Assembly: GCA_028286165.1 (NCBI GenBank)
Contig: JAPYMU010000103.1
Location: 1-18,399, forward strand
Source: Spongiicolonus versatilis
GTDB lineage: Bacteria > Pseudomonadota > Gammaproteobacteria > Arenicellales > Spongiicolonaceae
Length of the DNA: 18,399 nt
Direction of reading: 5' to 3'
Both the position numbers and the translations under genes were made by a program. A model generated the notes under the pieces. It worked only from the letters and a program-made list of their open reading frames with translations, did not search any database and had not been told where the DNA came from. Of the stretch, positions 1 through 7,355 are shown piece after piece. Positions within the stretch are counted from its first letter, which is position 1; each line of letters opens with the position of its first letter.

Positions 1-19
1 GTGGTTGGCGGCGGACGCG

Positions 20-1564
20 ATGTCTGAACGCGCGGTCATCGTCCTCAAACCCGGCGACCATGTCGGCGTGACTACGCGGGCGTTGCGCGCTGGTGAGACT
101 GTCGCTGGCGTTGACGATGCCGACCTCACCGTCACCGCCGATATCCCTCGCGGCCACAAAATCGCCTTAACCGCCATCGACGCCGGCGGCGCGGTCAAAA
201 AATACGGCCAGTTCATCGGCGACGCCGCGGCGCGCATCCAAGCCGGCGAACATGTCCACCTGCACAACTTAAACTACCGCAGCGCGGGCAACGACTATCA
301 ATTCTGCACCGCCCAGCGCCCCACCGAATTCGTCGCGAAAGACAAGCGCGCGACTTTCATGGGCTACCGCCGCGCCGACGGCCGCGCCGGCACGCGCAAC
401 TTCATCGGCGTCCTGTCCAGCGTCAACTGCTCGGCCACCGCCGCGCACATGATTGCCGCGCACTTCACGCCGGACAAACTTGCGGCGTTCCCGAATGTGG
501 ACGGCGTCACCGCCTTCGTCCACGCCGGCGGCTGCGGCATCGACGAAGCCGGCGAGGGCGCGGCCAACCTGCGCCGGGTGATGGAAGGCTATGCCCGCCA
601 CGCAAATCTGGCCGGCGCGTTAGTGGTCGGCCTCGGCTGCGAAGTCAATCAGGCTGACACTTACGCCCCGGGCCAAAGCAACGGCGGCGCGAAAGTCAGT
701 TTGCCCACGCGCAAAATCATGAACATCCAGGGCTGCGGCGGCCTGCGCAAGACCGTGGCCGCCGGCATCCGCGCGGTGGAGGACATGCTGCCGGCCGCGA
801 ACCGGGCCAAGCGCACGCCCTGCCCGGCGTCCGAGTTGACCCTGGCCCTGCAATGCGGCGGCTCGGACGGCTGGTCGGGGGTGACCGCCAACCCGGCCTT
901 GGGCCACGCCGCCGACCTTTTGGTCCGACACGGCGGCACCGCGGTGCTGGCGGAGACGCCGGAAGTGTACGGCGCGGAGCATCTGCTGGTCAGCCGCGCC
1001 GCCGACCCGGCAACCGCGCAAAAATTAGTCGAGCGCATCGCGTGGTGGGAGGACTACACCGCGCGCAACAACGGCTCCATGAACAACAACCCCACCCCCG
1101 GCAACAAGCGCGGCGGCCTGACCACGATTTTGGAAAAGTCGCTGGGCGCGGTGGCGAAAGGCGGCTCCACCAACATGAACGGCGTCTATAGATACGCCGA
1201 ACCGGTCACGCGCAAGGGCTTCGTCCTCATGGACACGCCGGGCTACGACCCGGCCTCGGTCACCGGAGAAATCGCCGGCGGCTGCAACCTGGTCGCCTTC
1301 ACCACCGGCCGCGGCTCGGCGTTCGGCAGCAAACCCGCGCCGTGCATCAAAATCACCAGCAACAGCGACATCTTTCGCCGCATGCCGGAAGACATGGACA
1401 TCAACGCCGGCGCAATCCTGGAAAACGGCGCGACCGTCGCCTCAGTCGGCGAGGAGATTTTTCGCAAGTTGCTGGCGGTGGCGTCCGGCGAGCAATCGCT
1501 GAGCGAAGCGCAAGGATTAGGCGACCACGAATTCGTCCCCTGGCATATCGGGGCGACGATGTGA
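20..1564 (+). CDS. UxaA/GarD-family sugar-acid dehydratase (altronate/galactarate dehydratase-like)
   Basis: About 514 residues, close to E. coli UxaA (495) and GarD (523). Residues 1-95 look like the N-terminal SAF domain of the family (DIPRGHKIAL near 41-50, GEHVHLHN near 76-83). The dehydratase core follows, with GYRRADGRAGTRN near 115-127, then a CGGSDGWSGVTANPALG segment, a NPTPGNKRGGL segment and FTTGRGSAFG. It ends in HEFVPWHIGA. Family members remove water from hexonates or hexarates in a metal-dependent reaction in the cytoplasm. The substrate (altronate, galactarate or another acid) cannot be settled because no uronate or galactarate pathway genes are present in the window. The ATG at 20 was chosen because it starts just before the SAF domain, but the frame is open to the window edge and a TTG lies at 5, so a start further upstream is possible. 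It converges on lapB with one base between the stop codons. Confidence 0.85.
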   Translation: MSERAVIVLKPGDHVGVTTRALRAGETVAGVDDADLTVTADIPRGHKIALTAIDAGGAVKKYGQFIGDAAARIQAGEHVHLHNLNYRSAGNDYQFCTAQRPTEFVAKDKRATFMGYRRADGRAGTRNFIGVLSSVNCSATAAHMIAAHFTPDKLAAFPNVDGVTAFVHAGGCGIDEAGEGAANLRRVMEGYARHANLAGALVVGLGCEVNQADTYAPGQSNGGAKVSLPTRKIMNIQGCGGLRKTVAAGIRAVEDMLPAANRAKRTPCPASELTLALQCGGSDGWSGVTANPALGHAADLLVRHGGTAVLAETPEVYGAEHLLVSRAADPATAQKLVERIAWWEDYTARNNGSMNNNPTPGNKRGGLTTILEKSLGAVAKGGSTNMNGVYRYAEPVTRKGFVLMDTPGYDPASVTGEIAGGCNLVAFTTGRGSAFGSKPAPCIKITSNSDIFRRMPEDMDINAGAILENGATVASVGEEIFRKLLAVASGEQSLSEAQGLGDHEFVPWHIGATM

Positions 1565-1565
1565 C

Positions 1566-2816
1566 TTATCCCGAAGCCGCCGCCGGGTGGCGACGGGGCT
1601 CGGCTGTGGCTTGCCCGCCATCGGGGGCGGTGAGGATGGTGGGGCCGGTGAAGGTGGGGACGCCCGGCGAGGGCGGCAGAAACGTGTTCCAGTTTTTGCA
1701 GCCCGGGCACTGCCAATGGAGGGAGCGGGCGGTGAAGCCGCAGTTGCGGCATTCGTAGTTGCGCTCTTTTTCCACCGTGCGCTCGATTAAGGTGCGCAGG
1801 AGTTCCAGATCGCCTCGGTTGTCGCCGCTGGCGTCGCGTACGCGCAACTCCAGCAGGCGGCGCAGGCCTTCCAGGGACGGTTTGCGCCGCAGCCAGTTGG
1901 TGAGGAACTCGCCGGCCTGGCGGTGGCCGGCCTGTTTTTCCAGCCGCGCAACCAGGGCCAGCACCAGGCGGATGTGGCCGTGTTTTTCCACCGCTTTGCC
2001 AAGATATTCGTCCAAACCTTCGCCGTCATTGATAATTTCGTAGGAACTTGCCACCAGGTTGGCGACCTCGCCGATGAACCGGGCGTCCTGCTCTTCAATC
2101 CGCCGCCAGGTGCGGATGGCTTTGCGGTGGCGGCCGAGGGCGGCCTCAATGCGCCCCAGTTGCATGGTGGCGCGCACGCAGCGGCGGTCCGCATCCACGG
2201 CGCGGGCGGCGTTGCGGCGCGCGGTTTCGTAGTCGCCGTCGGCGAGGGCGGTTTCGGCAATCTCGCAGTGGTACTGCGCCGTCACGGCGCTGCAGTCGGC
2301 GCCGGTGCGGTGCGCCAGGTCGCGGGCGGCGCCGATGGCCTTGCCCCATTCCTTCTCAAGTTCGTAAACCTGCAGCAGGTAGCGCTGCGCCTGCTCGGCA
2401 TGGCGCCCGCAGCGGATGAGTTCCAGAAACAAACTCTCGGCGCGGTCCAAGAGGCCGGCCTTGAAGTAATCCTGCCCCAGTTCAAACAGCGCCTCGGCGC
2501 GCTGGCGGCGGTCAAGGCCGGCGCGCGCCACCAGGTTGCGGTGAATGCGGGTGGCGCGCTCCACCTCGCCGCGGCGGCGGAACAAATTGCCCAGCGCGAG
2601 GTGCATTTCCACGGTGTCGGAATCCACCTCAATGGCGCGGATAAAGACCTCAATCGCCTTGTCCGGCTCCTCGTTGAGCAGAAAATTCAGGCCGCGCAGG
2701 TAGGCGTCCGGCAGTTCGCGCCGGCCGCCGACGCGCGCTTTGCCGCGCACCGCGGCCAGGTAGCCGGACAGCGCCGCCGCCGGCAGCAGAAGCAGCAGCC
2801 ACCAGACGTTAATCAT
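1566..2816 (-). CDS. lapB: LapB (YciM), lipopolysaccharide assembly regulator
   Basis: 416 residues against 389 in E. coli, with clear similarity along the length. Residues 2-22 are an N-terminal membrane anchor. A tetratricopeptide-repeat region follows from about 38 to 345, including GLNFLLNEEPDKAIEVF and MHLALGNLFRRRGEVERA. It ends in a rubredoxin-like zinc knuckle with CRNC at 356-359 and CPGC at 370-373. In E. coli LapB sits on the cytoplasmic face of the inner membrane and recruits FtsH to degrade LpxC, limiting lipid A synthesis. The roughly 40 residues after the zinc knuckle, rich in Pro, Thr and Ala, exceed the E. coli protein and have no visible function. The ATG lies inside the end of lapA (8-base overlap), as expected for a translationally coupled lapAB pair. 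It is the last gene of the minus-strand operon. Confidence 0.95.
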   Translation of the reverse strand: MINVWWLLLLLPAAALSGYLAAVRGKARVGGRRELPDAYLRGLNFLLNEEPDKAIEVFIRAIEVDSDTVEMHLALGNLFRRRGEVERATRIHRNLVARAGLDRRQRAEALFELGQDYFKAGLLDRAESLFLELIRCGRHAEQAQRYLLQVYELEKEWGKAIGAARDLAHRTGADCSAVTAQYHCEIAETALADGDYETARRNAARAVDADRRCVRATMQLGRIEAALGRHRKAIRTWRRIEEQDARFIGEVANLVASSYEIINDGEGLDEYLGKAVEKHGHIRLVLALVARLEKQAGHRQAGEFLTNWLRRKPSLEGLRRLLELRVRDASGDNRGDLELLRTLIERTVEKERNYECRNCGFTARSLHWQCPGCKNWNTFLPPSPGVPTFTGPTILTAPDGGQATAEPRRHPAAASG

Positions 2817-3135
2817 GACTCAGCGCCTCCCTGGGACGGCGCTCCACGGCGGGCGGCATTTTGGCCGGTGCATCCGGCGGCTGGGCCGGTGCATCCTCCG
2901 GCGGTTTGCGGGGACGGCGAAATTTGCGCTGCATTTTCACCCTTCCCAGCAGCGCCGCCACGTAACCGAGCAGAACACCGAGCAGCAGAGTCAGGCCCAG
3001 CACCACCGCCAGCGGCTGGGTGAAGCCGGCCCCGCCGTACCAGGCGATGGTGATGGTTTGCGGGTTTTTCACGGCGAAAGTCACCGCCAAAAACGCCGCC
3101 AGCACAAAAACCGCGCCGAACAGGATCTTACGCAT
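2809..3135 (-). CDS. lapA: LapA, small inner-membrane protein of LPS assembly (DUF1049)
   Basis: 108 residues, near the E. coli length of about 100. Two hydrophobic membrane segments lie at about 4-22 and 43-66, separated by the family-typical short loop (FAVKNPQTITIAWYG, compare 'AQNDQQVTFNY' in E. coli). A basic stretch (KMQRKFRRPRK) follows on the cytoplasmic side, then a Pro/Ala-rich tail instead of a coiled coil. In E. coli LapA acts with LapB in LPS assembly. The start MRKILF was chosen because it places the first membrane segment at the N-terminus; the open frame continues upstream inside ihfB. It overlaps the end of ihfB by 8 bases and the start of lapB by 8 bases, so all three are probably co-translated. 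Confidence 0.88.
   Translation of the reverse strand: MRKILFGAVFVLAAFLAVTFAVKNPQTITIAWYGGAGFTQPLAVVLGLTLLLGVLLGYVAALLGRVKMQRKFRRPRKPPEDAPAQPPDAPAKMPPAVERRPREALSHD
2863..2896. repeat. 13-base direct repeat, 21-base period, in the lapA tail
   Basis: The 13-mer GGCCGGTGCATCC occurs at 2863-2875 and again at 2884-2896, giving a 21-base period (7 codons) in the part of lapA that encodes the Pro/Ala-rich tail (PDAPA repeated). Because the period is a whole number of codons, copy-number change would keep the reading frame. It is coding DNA and probably reflects local tandem duplication. Confidence 0.6.
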
Positions 3136-3484
3136 CACGGCCACCATCACCACCGTCACTGTCACCTCCCACGTCACCGTCTTCACCGCCGCCGCCACCG
3201 GCCGGCGACTGGCGGTTGGCGATCCCGCGCAACTCTTTGCCGGGTTTGAAGTGCGGCACGTACTTGCCGGCAATATACACTTTCTCGCCGGTGCGCGGGT
3301 TGCGCCCGTGCCTCGGCAGGCGGTAGTGCAGACTCATGCTGCCGAAGCCGCGCACCTCCAGCCGCCCGCCGCCGGCCAGCGCCTCGCTCATGCACTCCAG
3401 CATTTCGCGCACCGCGGCCTCGGCGTCGCGCTCGGGCAGCGCGTGTTCGGCGGCCAGCAGTTGGATGAGTTGGGACTTAATCAT
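3128..3484 (-). CDS. ihfB: Integration host factor subunit beta with an acidic Gly-rich tail
   Basis: 118 residues against 94 in E. coli. Residues 1-91 match IhfB throughout: MIKSQLIQLLAA at the start, EVRGFGSMSLHYR at 43-55, the DNA-intercalating beta-arm tip GRNPRTG at 60-66 (Pro63), and KYVPHFKPGKELR at 74-86. IHF is an IhfA/IhfB heterodimer that bends DNA sharply at specific sites in recombination, replication and transcription. From about residue 96 there is an added tail of Gly, Asp, Glu and Ser that E. coli IhfB lacks and that is predicted to be disordered and acidic. The gene follows rpsA after a 74-base gap, as in other Gammaproteobacteria, and overlaps lapA by 8 bases. The paralogue HU is excluded by the IhfB-type FGSMSLHYR and HFKPGKEL segments and by the position after rpsA. 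Confidence 0.95.
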   Translation of the reverse strand: MIKSQLIQLLAAEHALPERDAEAAVREMLECMSEALAGGGRLEVRGFGSMSLHYRLPRHGRNPRTGEKVYIAGKYVPHFKPGKELRGIANRQSPAGGGGGEDGDVGGDSDGGDGGRDA

Positions 3485-3522
3485 GTCGCCATCCGCACCA
3501 GGGCGGCCGCCGGCGGACTCAC

Positions 3523-3538
3523 GCTCACATGCTCACAT
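3523..3538. repeat. Perfect 8-base tandem repeat in the ihfB leader
   Basis: GCTCACAT occurs twice head-to-tail at 3523-3530 and 3531-3538; on the transcribed (minus) strand it reads ATGTGAGC twice. It lies in the 74-base gap between rpsA and ihfB, 39-54 bases upstream of the ihfB ATG. The minus strand continues with a partial third unit (GTGAG). It could be a regulator-binding site or a chance duplication. No convincing -35/-10 pair was found in the gap. Confidence 0.45.
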
Positions 3539-3552
3539 GCGCGCGGCCGTCA

Positions 3553-3566
3553 GCGGCCTCAGCCGC
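3553..3566 (-). other. Short GC hairpin across the rpsA stop codon
   Basis: The arms gcggc (3553-3557) and gccgc (3562-3566) are perfectly complementary around a 4-base loop containing most of the rpsA TGA. The stem is only 5 base pairs and no T-run follows on the minus strand, so it does not qualify as an intrinsic terminator. It could slow RNase decay or modulate read-through from rpsA into ihfB, but chance is likely at this GC content. Confidence 0.25.
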
Positions 3567-5283
3567 GGCCGATGAATTTGCGAAGCCGGTCGCCCAAAGT
3601 GGCGGGCGCGGACTCCACCTTGCGCGAGTATTCCTCCATTCCCTCCTGCCGCATGTCCTCTTCCATGGCCTTGACCGAAAGGAAAATGCGCCGGTTTTTG
3701 CGGTCCAGGGTGGTGATTTTCGCCTCCACCTCCTGGCCCACGGTCAGCGGCGGCTCGGTGCCGTCGCGCGGCTCCCACGGCTCGGACAGGTCGGAAAAGC
3801 GCAACGAACCGTCCACCCGCTCGTCCAGCGCAATCACCGCCTTGCCGCCGCCCTTGCCGCCGGTGACCAGCGACTTGACCTTGCCCTTGACCACCGAATT
3901 TTTCGGGTGCGCCTGGGCGTAGATGGCGTACGGATCCTCGGTGGCCTGCTTGTAGCCCAGGGAGATGCGCTCGGCGGCGGCGTCCACGGTGCCGACCACG
4001 GCCTCCACCGGGTCGCCTTTTTTGAACTGGCGGATGACATCGCCGCCGTCGCTGTCCCAGGACAAGTCGCTGATGTGGATGAGGCCGTCGATGTTGCCCT
4101 CCAGACCGACAAAAACGCCGAAGTCGGTGATGGATTTGATGGTGCCGGTGACCTTGTCGCCCTTTTTATGGGTGGCGGCGAACTCCTCCCACGGGTTGGG
4201 CTTGCACTGCTTCATGCCGAGGGAGATGCGGCGCCGCTCGTCGTCCACATCCAGCACCATCACGTCCACCCGGTCGCCCAGTTGCACCATCCGCTGCGGG
4301 TTGATGCTGCGCCGGCTCCAGTCCATTTCCGACACATGCACCAGCCCCTCCACGCCCTCCTCCAGTTCCACGAAAGCGCCGTAGTCGGTGACGTTGGTGA
4401 TGGTGCCCTGGATGCGCGCGCCCTCCGGGTAGCGGTCTTTGAGGTCGTTCCACGGATCCTCGCCCATCTGTTTCAGGCCCAGGGAAACGCGGTTGCGCTC
4501 GCGGTCGAACTTGAGCACCATCACTTCAATCTCCTGGCCCACACTGATCACCTCCGACGGGTGCTTGACGCGCTTCCACGCCATGTCGGTGATGTGCAGC
4601 AGGCCGTCGATGCCGCCCAGGCTGACGAAAGCGCCGTAGTCGGTGAGGTTCTTCACCGTGCCGCGCACCGCCTGGCCCTCCTCCAGTTTGGACAGCATGG
4701 CGCTGCGCTCGGCGGACATTTCGTTTTCCATCACCGCCCGCCGCGACACCACCAGGTTGTTGCGCGCGCGGTCCAGTTTGATGAGTTTGAAATCCATGCG
4801 CGTTCCCTCCAGCCCCTCGGCGTCCTTGACCGGCCGCACATCCAGCAGCGAGCCGGGCAGAAAAGCGCGCATGTTGTCGATGCTGACGGTGAAGCCGCCC
4901 TTCACCTTGCCGGTAATCACGCCGCTCACCGGCCGCTGCTCCTCGTAGGATTTTTCCAGTTTCGCCCAGGTGCGCGCGCGGTGGGCCTTCTCGCGCGACA
5001 GGCGGGTCTGGCCGGAGCCGTCCTCCAGCGCGACGATGGCCACTTCCACGCGGTCGCCGACCTGCGTTTCCACCTCGCCCTCGTCGTTTTTAAATTCGGC
5101 AATGGGAATTTCGGCCTCAGACTTAAGGCCGGCGTTGACGGTGATGTAGTCGCCGGTTTTTTGCACCACCTCGGCCATGATGACCTCGCCGGCCTTCATC
5201 ACGGCGTTGTCCAGACTCTGTTCAAAAAGTTCGGCGAAGCCCGGCTCGGCCTGCGCCGCCGGCTCAATTGCTGGTTGGTTCAT
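3559..5283 (-). CDS. rpsA: 30S ribosomal protein S1
   Basis: 574 residues against 557 in E. coli, with six S1 (OB-fold) domains at about 30-98, 116-182, 203-271, 288-358, 375-445 and 462-538. Signature segments include NAGLKSEAEIP (50-60), VKGGFTV, KNLTDYGAFV (211-220), DGLLHITDMAWKRVKHPSEV (226-245) and VEGLVHVSEMDW (311-322). Domains 1-2 anchor the protein to the ribosome through S2, and the later domains bind mRNA, letting the ribosome start on structured messages or those lacking a Shine-Dalgarno site. The C-terminus after domain 6 is short and basic (RLRKFIGRG). The start was set at the ATG whose first 20 bases overlap the end of cmk; the next Met is well inside the protein. The upstream region is A-rich and has no Shine-Dalgarno sequence, recalling the E. 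coli rpsA leader, which is SD-poor and autoregulated by S1. Confidence 0.97.
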   Translation of the reverse strand: MNQPAIEPAAQAEPGFAELFEQSLDNAVMKAGEVIMAEVVQKTGDYITVNAGLKSEAEIPIAEFKNDEGEVETQVGDRVEVAIVALEDGSGQTRLSREKAHRARTWAKLEKSYEEQRPVSGVITGKVKGGFTVSIDNMRAFLPGSLLDVRPVKDAEGLEGTRMDFKLIKLDRARNNLVVSRRAVMENEMSAERSAMLSKLEEGQAVRGTVKNLTDYGAFVSLGGIDGLLHITDMAWKRVKHPSEVISVGQEIEVMVLKFDRERNRVSLGLKQMGEDPWNDLKDRYPEGARIQGTITNVTDYGAFVELEEGVEGLVHVSEMDWSRRSINPQRMVQLGDRVDVMVLDVDDERRRISLGMKQCKPNPWEEFAATHKKGDKVTGTIKSITDFGVFVGLEGNIDGLIHISDLSWDSDGGDVIRQFKKGDPVEAVVGTVDAAAERISLGYKQATEDPYAIYAQAHPKNSVVKGKVKSLVTGGKGGGKAVIALDERVDGSLRFSDLSEPWEPRDGTEPPLTVGQEVEAKITTLDRKNRRIFLSVKAMEEDMRQEGMEEYSRKVESAPATLGDRLRKFIGRG

Positions 5284-6031
5284 TTTTGTTTTTCATTGGG
5301 TTGCGGGTTGTTGTTCCGGCAACGGGTGAACCTGCCACCGCCGCTGCCGCCATTGCGGACCTTACCGCCGCGGTCACCGCCGCCACCACCTGGTCAATGC
5401 CGAGGCCGGATGAATCGATGGTGACGGCGTCCCCGGCCGGCACCAGCGGTGACAGCGGCCGGTTGCGGTCCTGCTCGTCGCGCTCCTCTATATCGCGCAC
5501 GATGTCGGCGAGGGTAGCACGGTGGCCTTTTGCAATCAACTGCCGGTGCCGCCGCCCGGCGCGCACCAGCGGGTCGGCGGTGAGGAAAAATTTCGCCACC
5601 GCATCGGGGAACAGCACCGTCCCCATGTCGCGCCCGTCGGCCACCAGCCCCGGCCGCCGCCGCTGCGCGGCTTGCACCCGGCGCAATGCAAGCCGCACCG
5701 CCGGCACCGCCGACAACTTCGCCGCCGCCAGCGATACCGCCTCGCTGCGGATGGCATCGCTGATGTCCTCGCCGTTCAAAGTCACGCGCGCCCAGTTGGA
5801 AGCATCGGCCTGGCAGGTGAACTCGGCATCCGCCATCAGCCCGGCCAGCCGCCCGCCGTCACCAGCCTCCACTCCGGCGCGCCCGGCCAGCAGCGCCACC
5901 GCCCGGTACAGCGCGCCGCTGTCCAGGTAATGCCAGCCGAGTTGCAATGCGACGCGCTGGCTGACGGTGCCCTTGCCGGAACTCACCGGGCCGTCCACCG
6001 TCACCACCGGCGGCTTGTCAGGCGCGCTCAT
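5264..6031 (-). CDS. cmk: Cytidylate (CMP/dCMP) kinase
   Basis: 255 residues against about 227 in E. coli. The P-loop is GPVSSGKGT at 14-22, followed by YLDSGALYRAVAL, the CMP-contacting VADGRDMGTVLFPDA segment and the lid/C-terminal ERDEQDRNRPLSPL...DAVTIDSS motif. It phosphorylates CMP and dCMP with ATP in the cytoplasm. The start at 6031 (MSAPDK) is set by the P-loop position; it lies inside the last codons of aroA (14-base overlap). The last 25-30 residues extend beyond the conserved domain and are encoded by the relatively A-rich leader of rpsA, which overlaps cmk by 20 bases. The tail sequence may therefore be shaped by rpsA initiation rather than by kinase function. Confidence 0.94.
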   Translation of the reverse strand: MSAPDKPPVVTVDGPVSSGKGTVSQRVALQLGWHYLDSGALYRAVALLAGRAGVEAGDGGRLAGLMADAEFTCQADASNWARVTLNGEDISDAIRSEAVSLAAAKLSAVPAVRLALRRVQAAQRRRPGLVADGRDMGTVLFPDAVAKFFLTADPLVRAGRRHRQLIAKGHRATLADIVRDIEERDEQDRNRPLSPLVPAGDAVTIDSSGLGIDQVVAAVTAAVRSAMAAAAVAGSPVAGTTTRNPMKNKNEPTSN

Positions 6032-7355
6032 CAATGCGCAACCCGGCCGCGCGGGCGGCGGCGGCGAAGCCGGGAAACGAAGTCGCCACATTGCCGCAGT
6101 CGGTGACGGTGATCTCCCCGGCCGCCGCCGGGGCGGCCATGGCGAAGGCCATGGCGATGCGGTGGTCACCGCCGCTGTGCACGGTGCCGCCGTTAAAACG
6201 CCCGCCGCCGGCGGCGTCGACACCGGTGATGGCCATGCCGTCCGGATGCTCCTCAACCGCAACGCCGATGGCCTTGAGGCCGGCGACCACGGTGGCGATG
6301 CGGTCGCTTTCTTTAACCCGCAATTCGGCGGCGTTGGTGATGATGGTCCTGCCTTTGGCGGCGGCGGCGGCGACGGCAATGGCGGGGACTTCGTCCATGG
6401 CGATGGTGACTTGTTCGCCGTTAACCGGAACGCCCTTGAGAGCGCCGCCATGGACGGTGAGGTCGGCGGTGGACTCCATGGTACTGCCGGTGGCGGCGCC
6501 TAAAGCATTGTTGGTTTCGGTGATGCCGGCGCCCATCTTGCGCATGATGTTGACGATGGCGTTGCGCGTGTCGTTCATGCCCACTGCGTTGATGGTTAAG
6601 CTGCTGCCGGCGCTGATGGCGGCGCCGACAATGAAGAAGGCGGCGGCGGAGATGTCGCTGGGAACGGTGACGGTGCCGGGGCGCAGGCTGGCGCCGGGAT
6701 TGATAGTGACCATGCGGTTACCCCAACTGATGCCGGCGCCAAAACCATGGAGCATTAATTCGGTATGGTTGCGCGTGACGGCGGGCTCGTCGATAGTGGT
6801 GGAGCCGTCGGCATAAAGCCCGGCCAGCAGCAGCGCCGACTTCACCTGTGCGCTGGCGACCTTGAGGTCGTGGCGCATGCCGCGCAATGGCCCATGCGCC
6901 GCGCCGATGGTGAGGGGCGGAACGCCGCCGGGCGCGGTGCTGATGGCGGCGCCCATCTCGCGCAGCGGCGCCGCCACCCTCTCCATGGGCCGCGCGCTGA
7001 GCGAGGCGTCGCCGCGCAATTCGGAGGCGAAAGGCTGCGCGGCCAAAACGCCGGCCAGCAGGCGCATGGCGGTGCCGGCGTTGCCGCAGTCAATGGGGTT
7101 TTCCGGCGCGCGCAAACCGTGGAGTCCGCGGCCGTGCACTCGAACTTCACCGCCGCTTTCGTCGACCGTAACGCCCAGCGCGCGCACCGCGTTCACCGTG
7201 GCACGGACATCCTCGCCCCACAGCAGGTTGCGAACCGCCGTCACACCATCGGCCAGGGCGCCGATTAAAACCGCGCGGTGCGATACTGACTTGTCGCCGG
7301 GGACCTGCACCGTGCCGGCCAGGCGGCCGCCGGGTTTAACGCGCCAGACGCTCAT
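6018..7355 (-). CDS. aroA: 3-phosphoshikimate 1-carboxyvinyltransferase (EPSP synthase)
   Basis: 445 residues, full length. It joins phosphoenolpyruvate to shikimate-3-phosphate, the step before chorismate. Visible motifs are VPGDKSVSHR at 18-27 (Lys22 binds substrate), GNAGTAMR at 91-98, RGDASLSARPM at 114-124, DLKVASAQVKSALLLAGL near 163-180, the catalytic DE pair at 321-322, ELRVKESDR at 344-352 and GGDHRIAM at 395-402. The PGDKS-SHR and ARPM forms resemble the glyphosate-tolerant (class II, CP4-like) enzymes more than E. coli AroA. However, the CP4 'Ala100' position is Gly here (CGNAGT), so tolerance cannot be assumed. The ATG overlaps the tyrA TGA as ATGA. In Pseudomonas this gene is fused to tyrA; here a stop codon separates them. 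Confidence 0.96.
   Translation of the reverse strand: MSVWRVKPGGRLAGTVQVPGDKSVSHRAVLIGALADGVTAVRNLLWGEDVRATVNAVRALGVTVDESGGEVRVHGRGLHGLRAPENPIDCGNAGTAMRLLAGVLAAQPFASELRGDASLSARPMERVAAPLREMGAAISTAPGGVPPLTIGAAHGPLRGMRHDLKVASAQVKSALLLAGLYADGSTTIDEPAVTRNHTELMLHGFGAGISWGNRMVTINPGASLRPGTVTVPSDISAAAFFIVGAAISAGSSLTINAVGMNDTRNAIVNIMRKMGAGITETNNALGAATGSTMESTADLTVHGGALKGVPVNGEQVTIAMDEVPAIAVAAAAAKGRTIITNAAELRVKESDRIATVVAGLKAIGVAVEEHPDGMAITGVDAAGGGRFNGGTVHSGGDHRIAMAFAMAAPAAAGEITVTDCGNVATSFPGFAAAARAAGLRIDERA

Noticed and set aside
1923..3023. 366-codon plus-strand frame opposite lapB and lapA
   Set aside because: Antisense shadow of well-conserved genes, with no family resemblance and biased Ala/Gly/Val composition.
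3553..3566. Intrinsic terminator after rpsA
   Set aside because: Only a 5-base-pair stem and no following T-run on the minus strand.
5392..5397. TTGACC on the minus strand as the -35 of an rpsA promoter
   Set aside because: No acceptable -10 hexamer occurs 16-19 bases downstream.
3529..5424. 631-codon open frame on the plus strand opposite rpsA
   Set aside because: It is the antisense of the conserved S1 gene, rich in His, Ala and Val with no recognisable domain; long antisense frames are expected in high-GC coding DNA.
6032..6451. Upstream extension of the cmk frame to 6451
   Set aside because: The added 140 residues lie wholly inside aroA, are Pro/Ser/Ala-rich noise, and would push the P-loop far from the N-terminus.
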